Positions 56,701-64,000 of a stretch of 64,000 nucleotides of DNA are shown here, one piece after another. Below the pieces are notes generated by a model. It was given only the letters and a program-made list of their open reading frames with translations. It was not told the origin of the DNA and ran no database searches. The stretch comes from Balaenoptera acutorostrata (Eukaryota; Chordata; Mammalia; Artiodactyla; Balaenopteridae). Both the position numbers and the translations under genes were made by a program. Each line of letters opens with the position of its first letter. The stretch's first letter is position 1. The DNA lies in the NCBI RefSeq assembly GCF_949987535.1, contig NC_080067.1:45320910-45384909 (forward strand), written 5' to 3'.

Positions 56701-57575
56701 TGCTTTTGCTGCATCCCATGGGTTTTGGATCATCATGTTTTCATTGTCATTTGTCTCTAGGTATTTTTTGATTTCCTGTTTGATTTCTTCAGTGACCTCT
56801 TGCTTACTTAGTAATGTATTGTTCAGCCTCCATGTGTTTGTGTTTTTTACTTTTGTTTCCCTGTAATTTATTTCTAATCTTATAGCGTTGTGCTTGAAAA
56901 GATGCTTGATATGATTTCAATTTTCTTAAATTTACCGAGGCTTGATTTGTGACCCAAGGTGTGATCTATCGTGGAGAATGTTCCGTGCACACTTGAGAAG
57001 CAAGTGTAATCTGCAGTTTTCAGACGGAATGTCCTATAAATATCAATTAAATCTATCTGGTCTATTGTGTCATTTAAAGCTTGTGTTTCCTTATTAATTT
57101 TCTGTCTGGATGATCTGTCCATTGGTGAAAGTGAGGTATTAAAGTCCCCCACTATTATTGTGTTACTGTCAATTTCCTCTTTTACAGCTGTTAGCATTTG
57201 CCTCATATATTGAGGTGCTCCTAAGTTTGGTGCATATATATTTATAATTGTTATAGCTTCTTCCTGGATTGATCCCTTGATCATTATGTAGTGTCCTTCC
57301 TTGTCTCTTGTAACGTTCTTTATTTTAAAGTCTATTTTTTGTGCTATGAGTATTGCTACTCCAGCTTTCTTTTGATTTCCATTTGCATGGAATATCTTTT
57401 TCCATCCCCTCACTTTCAGTCTGTATGTGTCCCTAGGTCTGAAGTGGGTCTCTTGTAGACAGCATATATGTGGGTCTTGTTTTTGTATCCATTCAGTGAG
57501 CCTGTGTCTTTTGGCTGGAACATTTAATCCATTCACATTTAAGGTAATTATCGATATGTCTGTTCCTATTACCAT
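53774..57575 (-). pseudogene. L1 ORF2 (endonuclease-reverse transcriptase), disabled
   Basis: ORF2p nicks target DNA and reverse transcribes L1 RNA. The start ATG at 57575 is followed by 231 open codons holding the whole AP-type endonuclease: 'TLNVNGLN' (Asn), 'CLQETHF' (Glu), 'NIYAPN' (Tyr), 'GDFNTSLS' (Asp/Asn) and 'STIDHTLGHK' (Asp-His). These catalytic positions look intact. The frame is then lost near 56880. RT pieces follow: '[20 protein letters not shown]' (56237-55932) and '[15 protein letters not shown]' (55892-55521). The (F)ADD motif follows near 55474-55485, where four bases are missing. The C-terminal part with the CWREC...HCWWES knuckle lies at 54549-54034, its last Cys changed to Ser. 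The stop is expected at about 53774, giving about 1,267 codons, normal for L1. Confidence 0.9.
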
Positions 57576-57634
57576 TTTCTTAATTGTTTTGGGTTTTTTT
57601 TTGGTAGGTCCTTTTCTTCTCTTGTGTTTCCCAC

Positions 57635-58536
57635 TCAGAGAAGTTCCTTTAGCATTTGTTGTAGAGCTGGTTTGGTGGTGCTGAATTCTCTTAGCTTTTG
57701 CTTGTCTGTAAAGCTTTTGATTTCTCCATCAAATCTGAATTAAATCCTTGCTGGGTAGAGTAATCTTGGTTGTAGGTTCTTCCCTTTCATCACTTTAAAT
57801 ATATCGTGCCACTCCCTTCTGGCTTGCAGAGTTTCTGCTGAGAAATCAGCTGTTAACCTAATGGGAGTTCCCTTGTAAGTCTTTTGCCGTTTTTCCCTTG
57901 TTTTTTTAAATAATTTTTCTTTGTCTTTAATTTTTGTCAGTTTGATTACTATATGTCTTGGCATGTTTCCTCTTGGGTTTATCCTGCCTGGGACTCTCTG
58001 CACTTCCTGGACTTGGGTGGCTATTTCATTTCCTGTGTTAGGGAAGTTTTCAACTATAATCTCTTCAAATATTTTCTCAGGTCTTTTCTCTCTCTCTTCT
58101 CCTTCTGGGACCCCTATAATGCGAATGTTAGTGTGTTTAATGTTGTCTCAGAGGTCTCTTAGGCTGTCTTCATTTCTTTTCATTCATTTTTCTTTATTCT
58201 GTTCCATGGCAGTGAATTCCACCGTTTTGTCTTCCAGGTCACTTATCCATTCTTCTGCCTCAGTTATTCTGCTATTGATTCATTCTAGTGTAGTTTTCAT
58301 TTCAGTTATTGTATTGTTCATCTCTTTTTGTTCTTTAATTCTTCTAGGTCCTTGTTAAACATTTCTTGCATCTTCTCAGTCTTTGCCTCCATTCTTTTTC
58401 TGAGGTCCTGGATCATCGTCATTATCATTATTCTGAATTCTATTTCTGGAAGTTTGCCTATCTCCACTTCATTTAGTTGTACTTCTGGGGTATTATCTTG
58501 TTCCTTCATCTGGTACATAGTCCTCTGCCTCTTCAT
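57635..58536 (-). pseudogene. L1 ORF1 (RNA-binding chaperone), disabled
   Basis: ORF1p is the trimeric L1 RNA-binding protein. I place the start at 58536 ('MKRQRTMYQMKEQ'), because codons upstream read as 5' UTR up to the element edge. The N-terminal part 'LPEIEFRIMIMTMIQDLRKRMEA' leads to the coiled coil and is open to 58318, where a small indel shifts the frame ('LKNKKR' then stop). The C-terminal RNA-binding part is open in 58003-57740 ('NMPRHIVIKL', 'TADFSAETLQARREW', 'LQPRLLYPARI'). There a serine TCA has become TAA at 57742-57740. After it the frame continues to the natural TGA at 57637-57635. About 300 codons, normal length for ORF1. Confidence 0.88.
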
Positions 58537-58604
58537 TTTGTCTTTCTTTCTTGAATGTGGTTTTTGTTCCACAGGCTGCAGGATTATCAAGGCTGCCACA
58601 GTGC

Positions 58605-59827
58605 ATTTTAATTAGAATTCTTAATTTTTAGACAATAACCATGGAATAACTTGGCCAACCTTGAGTTTCTTAATTATCACTCCCTGATAATGAATGAATC
58701 AACAAAAGGGAGTACTTTTAGTTTCCAATCCTGAATCTAAATGTGACATTACTTCCATGTTTAATTGCAGTCCATTCAGTTTTAAAAGACCATTCTGCAG
58801 AATAGCTAGGGCTGAATAAAGGCAATTTCTGAAAACATTCTTTACGTACAGTCAGCATGTCCCTAAAAACAAATGGCAAGGCATAGGGTTATGTGATTGG
58901 TATTTTTAAAAGCACTTAATCCATCCTTCTTGCCTTTCTGTTATTTTTTAAAGGAAAATTACTTTCCTAAATATAAGCAGATGCAGTCTGGAAATATTTA
59001 AGATAAAATTATAAAATAGCATTAAAATTATACCTGTAATCAAGCCTCAGCCCCTTATGTAACCTTACCATTGATTTGAAGAACTTCCTTTATTACCTGA
59101 CAAGCTTGTTCATTCTGTACATTTATTTCTATTTTGTTGGGCTTTCAGCCATGCCTGTAATGTTGCTGAGGAGTAAAATATCTTTCATAACCAGAATCAT
59201 AAATCTTTCTTATAACCATGGGACTATATCTTTATGGCCATAGATCATTTTAGTTACTGTCAAAAAGTGCCATAATATCACATTACAAATTAGAAAACTG
59301 AAAGACAGTGCATGGCTGACAATACCTATTACATGTGGGAAGGAAAATAATTTTCCTTTCTCATAAACCAACATTTCTAATTACAAATACTTTGTAGAAA
59401 CATAGAACTTGGATATGTGCTTTAGCCAAATTTGGAAAGCACAACTATGTAAATGTGAGGAAAACTGCTATTTATGAGAAAGTACTCAGTCAAATGGAGA
59501 AGGTTTAAAAAAATGTGGAAAAGAAGGAAACTCACCGTTTTATTTTATGAGGGATGAGAGGAAAGGATTACCTTTCTGAATTCAGCTTTCCACACAAAGT
59601 TTGGAGCACAGACTCAGTAATGAGATAACTCTTTGAGTCTCTTCTTGCAAGAACCAATGATTGTCTAGATGTTCAATGTATGACCTTTATTGATACTTTG
59701 AATGTATGGTCATTATTAAGTTCCTCTTCCTAGTAAAAGAAAATAGAAATTTTGATAAAGAGAACTTTGTGTTATTTTGACTAATAGAATGTTTAACTTT
59801 TTTGTTGCTTTATATAAACTCTCCTCT
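58605..59827. other. single-copy DNA, nothing recognised
   Basis: AT-rich, with no repeat family or coding features. Confidence 0.45.
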
Positions 59828-60132
59828 TGCTCTCAACCTATTTATTTATTTATTTATTATTGGCTGCATTGGGTCTTTGTCGCTGTGTGCAGGCTTTCTC
59901 TAGTTGCAGTGAGCAGGGGCTGCTCTTCGTTGTGGTACGCGGGCTTCTCATTGCAGTGGTTTCTCTTGTTGCAGAGCACAAGCTCTAGGCACATGGGCTT
60001 CAGTAGCTGCAGCATGCAGGCTCAGTAGTTGTGGCTTGCAGGCTCTATTTCGCAGGCTCAGTAGCTTTGGTGCACGGGTTTAGTTGCTCTGCGGTATGTG
60101 GGATCTTCCCAGACTAGGGCTGCTCTCAACCT
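59828..60132 (-). mobile_element. 5'-truncated older CHR-type SINE
   Basis: The body is 59840-60120, minus strand. The TTTAT tail and middle modules are present, including an extra set of 'ggctcagtag...gca' modules absent from the other SINEs here. The element stops at 'cttcccagactagggc', so the tRNA-like head with the A and B boxes is missing. Yet it has a perfect 12-bp duplication TGCTCTCAACCT at 59828-59839 and 60121-60132, so it was inserted already truncated. Confidence 0.88.
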
Positions 60133-60429
60133 TATATATTTTTAAAGCACCTTACTTCCTTAGAATTCATAGTACCTACTGTGTTCTAATTGTGCCATTC
60201 TGAATGAAAACTGGTTGTCATAAAACCACAGAAGAGAGTGAGCCATGGCATTTCATATGTGCCTGTCTCCCCTAACATATCTCTGCATGGAAGAGCTTTT
60301 ACATAACTGAGGGCTTCGAGTGAGGGTAGTGGAAAGAGAAAGGGGACTTGGGGTGAGCTTTCATGTCCTTCTTTGTCATTTTGTCCTTAAATATGTTTCC
60401 CACCTTCCCCAGCTTTGTCCTGTGTTGCA

Positions 60430-60900
60430 GGGGTACTGACCTGGGAAATCATATTAATGAGGCTCCTTTGCTAACTGGCCTCCAGCTGGGTTTAGCCAGT
60501 GGGAGATACTGGAAGGAGATAGGATGTGAGAGAAAGTGAGAAGCCAGGGCATGCCTCCTCTCCCATGCCTTGATGGCTCCTGGAGCAGCAGTTGCTTCTG
60601 CTACATGGCTCCTGCATCCTCTAGGCAGATCCACTGTGGTTCTAGCTTCCTGGGTGGCCCTTGCTCCAGGCTTTGACGCCTCATCATTTTCCTTTGTCTT
60701 TCCAGCCCTAGGAATGGTTGCAGCAACCTGAAGCTGCTCACCTCTGGGTCACCTCACTTTTCTCTGCTTGCTCTTTCAATTCCTCTAATGCCTTTGATAC
60801 TAGGGCATCTCATCTTATTTCCCAAGTTGCTGTTACAAATATTAAGCCCACTTCCCTTTATATGCTCCCACCTCTACTTTCTTTATTGAATCAAAAGGAG
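60430..60900 (+). mobile_element. ancient dispersed repeat, family uncertain
   Basis: 'ctgggtttagccagtgggagatactggaaggagatagg', 'agaagccagggcatgcctcctctcc', 'tggctcctgcatcct', 'ccagccctaggaatggttgcagcaacctg' and 'ctttattgaatcaaa' follow a mammalian interspersed pattern I recognise but cannot name with confidence. Non-coding. Confidence 0.45.
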
Positions 60901-61009
60901 TTTGCAATCCTAGCAGAGGGAGAGGAAAAGGAAGAGACCCAAACTGATATGGATACATAAAAGTTTTAAGGGAAAGGAGAATAAAAGTAAAACTAACAGT
61001 TAACCAGCA

Positions 61010-61011
<2 letters not shown>

Positions 61012-61050
<39 letters not shown>
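61012..61050. repeat. (CA)n microsatellite
   Basis: About 19 uninterrupted CA units. Confidence 0.97.
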
Positions 61051-61053
<3 letters not shown>

Positions 61054-61593
61054 GAAAAAATAGCTACTTAATCTTCTCTGCATAACTGGTCTTTCCTGAC
61101 CTCTGCTTTCTTTTAAGTCAAAAGCTCAGATAGATGGATTCAGAATAGTTCGAGTATCACCATTTATCCATCTAGGTCCCTCAATCCATGGGTAAGTTAA
61201 TTCCTCTCTCTGACACCAAAAGATAGAAGGAAGATCCAGTGTTGATAGTGATTCTGGCCCTGGTCGTAATAGGAGGTTAATGAAGCCCGAGGACCTGTGC
61301 TTGGAGAGCCTGAATCTCCCACTGAGAGTTAATTTTGTTTGCCCATTTTCTAATGGTCTTTGTGGTCATTAGGCTTACTGCTGTTTGGCACTTGATGCAT
61401 TTTCTTTTTACTTTTGCCTTTTGTTATACAGGTTCAGAGCTGAAATCATCTAGTTCTTAAAACTACTGAGTGATTTTCTAACGGTCACAGTATGTGGGAG
61501 CTAGGCACTCTACAAAGCTAAATGTCATTTGGCACAAATTATACTTGGTAATTTTTAACCAATCTAACTATTCTTTCTTGATGAGCACATCCT
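61051..61593. other. single-copy DNA, nothing recognised
   Basis: No repeat family or coding feature identified between the two dinucleotide arrays. Confidence 0.45.
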
Positions 61594-61642
61594 CTGTGTG
61601 TGTATGTGTGTGTGTGTGTGTGTGTGTACATGTATGTATGTA
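61594..61642. repeat. (TG)n microsatellite
   Basis: TG repeats with TA interruptions, ending in tgtatgtatgta. Confidence 0.95.
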
Positions 61643-62622
61643 CTAAGAATGATAGTCAAGTCTGGCATTTTAAATTAGACTTTCATTCTCTATTAATGGG
61701 CAATTATTGATCTGAAATTCATAACCATCCTTATGATATAAAATAAGCATAATTATTATAATTCAAATTAGAAAACCAAGAACACGTTGTAATCTGGACC
61801 ACATGTTTCTGTCTCTATGGTGACTGTATTTCCCAAACCAAGATCTAGGACATGTGTTATGGTAAAGAACTTCCTTTAAAAATATTGTTAACTCTTACTT
61901 ATATGATCATTCTTCTAAGAGTATAAACGTTCAATCATGTTTTATGCATATTTCATAATTTTTAAAAAGAATAAAACTTTCATAAATAAAAATTAGTCTA
62001 GAAAGTCCACAGCATTGACTCATACTATGTCTTTTCCTCATTCCTCCAAGGAATGATTCTATTTGTTGGCCTTGTTTAATCTGTAGATGCACTAGGCAGG
62101 AATAGAATGGTCACTGGTCCATTCAGGAAGCAATAAAATTCTTTGCTTAATAACACTGGGTTAGTAGGCATTTAAGGATCTAAATTTATATGCAATGTAA
62201 CTGGAAGGTGGAGAGTGGGTCCCGTAAAATATCCCTTGTTCTGAACTGCACTAATATGCTCCCAAAGTTAAAAAGAAAAAGAAATCACAGTACATAGTCT
62301 TCCCCCTATGGAAGAGATATAAACTAGCTTTTCCCAACACCCGATTAAAATCAGTCTAGTAAAAATAAGGCAAGTCTAATCCATATCTTTTGTGCAAATA
62401 AGTTTTCCGGCTGAGTAAAAATTGAAAGAGGCACTTCCTGGATAGGACATGAAGGCTGTTGAGAAAGGAGTCACTGGCCAGGGGATCCCCAAGATGTAAT
62501 GACCCGTTTGCGAACAGTGTGAGTCTAAATGGGATGTGCCTTGTAAGCACCTTCTGCACCTTCATCCGGGATGTTTGTGTAAGAAAGAGCCAGATATCAG
62601 GGGTCAGAAGAAGACAAGTATC
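61643..62622. other. single-copy DNA, nothing recognised
   Basis: No repeats or coding features identified. Confidence 0.45.
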
Positions 62623-62965
62623 AAAAGCCACCGGGAGGGGCTTCCCTGGTGGCGCAGTGGCTGAGAATCTGCCTGCCAATGCAGGGGACACGGGTTCAAG
62701 CCCTGGTCTGGGAAGATCCCACATGCCACGGAGCAACTGGGCCCGTGAGCCACAACTACTGAGCCTGCGCGTCTGGAGCCTGTGCCCCGCAACGGGAGGG
62801 GCCGCGATAGTGAGAGGCCCGCGCACCGTGATGAAGAGTGGCCCCCGCTTGCCACAGCTAGAGAAAGCCCTCGCACAGAAACGAAGACCCAACACAGCCA
62901 AAAATAATGAATAAATAAATAAATAAAATATTAAAAAAAAAAAAAAAAAAAAGCCACCGGGAGGT
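62623..62965 (+). mobile_element. young full-length CHR-type SINE
   Basis: The body is 62639-62949. The A box tggcgcagtgg is at 62650-62660 and the B box ggttcaagccc at 62693-62703 (consensus G changed to A). Then follow the middle module and an AAATA/poly(A) tail. It has a perfect 16-bp duplication AAAAGCCACCGGGAGG at 62623-62638 and 62950-62965. Perfect duplications and a long pure A tail make it probably the youngest SINE in the window. Open frames of 90-221 codons that cross it read through the SINE into flanking DNA. Confidence 0.95.
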
Positions 62966-63292
62966 TTGAGGAACTCTCCTTCAGGAATAAAACTCGAAGG
63001 CAGTTCTCCATGGTTCCTCAATCCCAGCTAGAAAGAAAAACAGAAAATATACATCAAGAACTTCGACCCTGAGAAGTGGTGTGACTTCTTAAACCTCTGT
63101 AGTTTCTCCAGGTCTATTACTTATTAATCTGCTCTTCTGATAATAAATAAAAGCAAACCCCTTAAAAGGAAATCGTGCTTCTTTTTTTTCTGGGACAGTA
63201 GGAAAGAGAATTCAGGGAGACTACATCTAACTTGGTATCCTAGTTTGGGGGTAGAAGAATTCTAAAGATAAGAAAGGAAAGAAAGATGGTAA

Positions 63293-63320
63293 ATCCTTGG
63301 TATCTGAGGATACCAAGGAT
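63293..63320. repeat. perfect 12-bp inverted repeat (hairpin)
   Basis: ATCCTTGGTATC, loop tgag, GATACCAAGGAT. A related 'cttggtatcc' occurs 60 bp upstream at 63231-63240. No terminator or RNA gene context. Confidence 0.9.
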
Positions 63321-64000
63321 AATCTAAGAAGGGAAGTTACAGGCTCAGGACACGGCAAAGAAAAGAGCCCAGGAGTTGAACATTGGGAAGTGAGTGCTTT
63401 TCCTCACACAGGGGTCTCATCAGTAGCCCCTCTGAGCTCACTTTCCAAGCTCCCTGACTCCACATATGCAGCAATAGCAACACAGCCTATAGGAAAAAAT
63501 GTTTTCTATTAGCAATTTGGTTATTAGGTCATTCAATCCTATTCTCTAATGCACCTCCTCTGCCCCATTACAATCCCATTAAGAGCAGAAACTGCCCCAT
63601 TCTTTTCCTTTACAACTCTGGGCCGTCTGTATCTGTGGTACCCACATACTGTTCATAAATATAGAAACGATACTTCTCATCCTACCCTTACAGCTCAACA
63701 CCATTTCCAAAAGTAATGGACAAAAGAATGTCCCAAAGGACAAAGGAATGGGATTCTAGCAAGATGGATTGGGATAGCAAATGCTTGGTACATTTTTGAA
63801 AAAGGAATTTCTCTCTCAGAACTGAAAGTAACTTCCCAAGAGTTGGAGACACACTTTGCTCAGATGGAGAACTCCTGCTAGCTCTAATTTGCATTCAAGG
63901 CCCTGGTCTCAGCTTAAAATTCTTTCATATTAGAGTCTTCCATACAGAGTCATTTTCAAAGAGAGGATTATTTTTCTTTTTTTATCCCAACATTAATATG
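63321..64000. other. single-copy DNA to window end
   Basis: No repeat family, coding feature or RNA gene recognised. Confidence 0.45.

Larger units (their letters stand above)
53502..58604 (-). mobile_element. nearly complete L1 with ORF1 and ORF2
   Basis: Minus-strand L1 of about 5.07 kb (53517-58589), flanked by AGGCTGCCACACTGC at 53502-53516 and AGGCTGCCACAGTGC at 58590-58604 (one mismatch). It has a poly(A) tail (T run), a 3' UTR, full-length ORF2, a short inter-ORF gap of about 60 bp, ORF1 and about 50 bp of 5' UTR. So it was truncated just upstream of ORF1 and lacks its promoter. Its 3' UTR ('acagcaggttcttcttacttatc', a CCA repeat) differs from that of the 27.2-kb and 2.2-kb L1s, so it is another lineage. 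Both ORFs are disabled. Confidence 0.93.

Noticed and set aside
62650..62703. tRNA-like A and B boxes
   Set aside because: They belong to the SINE head. The region does not fold as a complete tRNA with an acceptor stem, so no tRNA gene is called.
62356..63021. 221-codon open frame on the minus strand, the longest apart from L1 ORF2 fragments
   Set aside because: It reads antisense through the SINE at 62639-62949, including its tail as a Phe run. Very similar peptides appear at every SINE in the window, so it is a shadow of the repeat.

Overview
This is mammalian nuclear DNA, most likely from a cetacean (whale, dolphin or porpoise). The main evidence is a set of tRNA-derived SINEs of the CHR type. 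They have the head module 'cttccctggtggcgcagtgg', a body with 'gcgcaccg.gatgaagagtggcccc', and an AAATA-type tail. A shorter relative of the same kind lies at 39568-39725. The rest of the repeat content fits placental mammals: L1 of several ages, L2, MIR, MER5A, an ERV solo LTR and short mariner elements. Species cannot be fixed from sequence alone.

I see no supportable host protein-coding gene, exon or RNA gene. Every open frame longer than about 130 codons falls inside an L1 or a SINE, and the shorter ones have no recognisable content. The window reads as gene desert or deep intron: AT-rich single-copy DNA interrupted by retrotransposons. I found no undescribed biological system.

Layout. 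0-10 kb: an edge-cut SINE, an L1M fragment holding a mariner mini-element, an L1 3' end, MIRs (one split by MER5A) and a full-length SINE. 10.35-14.5 kb: a minus-strand L1 with both natural ends but a large internal deletion that joins ORF1 to ORF2. 14.5-17.3 kb: L2 pieces and an old L1 split by a solo LTR. 17.5-21 kb: single-copy DNA, a second mariner mini-element and L2 blocks. 21-30.5 kb: microsatellites, old L1, a young 5'-truncated L1 (27.2-28.5 kb) and L2. 30.5-47.5 kb: mostly single-copy DNA, parts of which look like conserved noncoding sequence, with two roughly 100-bp L1 insertions, a 179-bp retrocopy-like insertion and two SINEs. 47.5-53 kb: an old L1 with a perfect 81-bp tandem duplication, a SINE with an internal 24-bp duplication, and a plus-strand L1. 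53.5-58.6 kb: a nearly complete minus-strand L1 with ORF1 and ORF2 present but broken. 58.6-64 kb: single-copy DNA, a 5'-truncated SINE, an ancient repeat, two dinucleotide arrays and one young SINE.

The only genes working together here are those of L1. ORF2 endonuclease and reverse transcriptase made the target-site duplications that flank the L1s, the SINEs and the retrocopy-like insertion. Family names below are from memory of consensus sequences and were not checked with a repeat-masking program.
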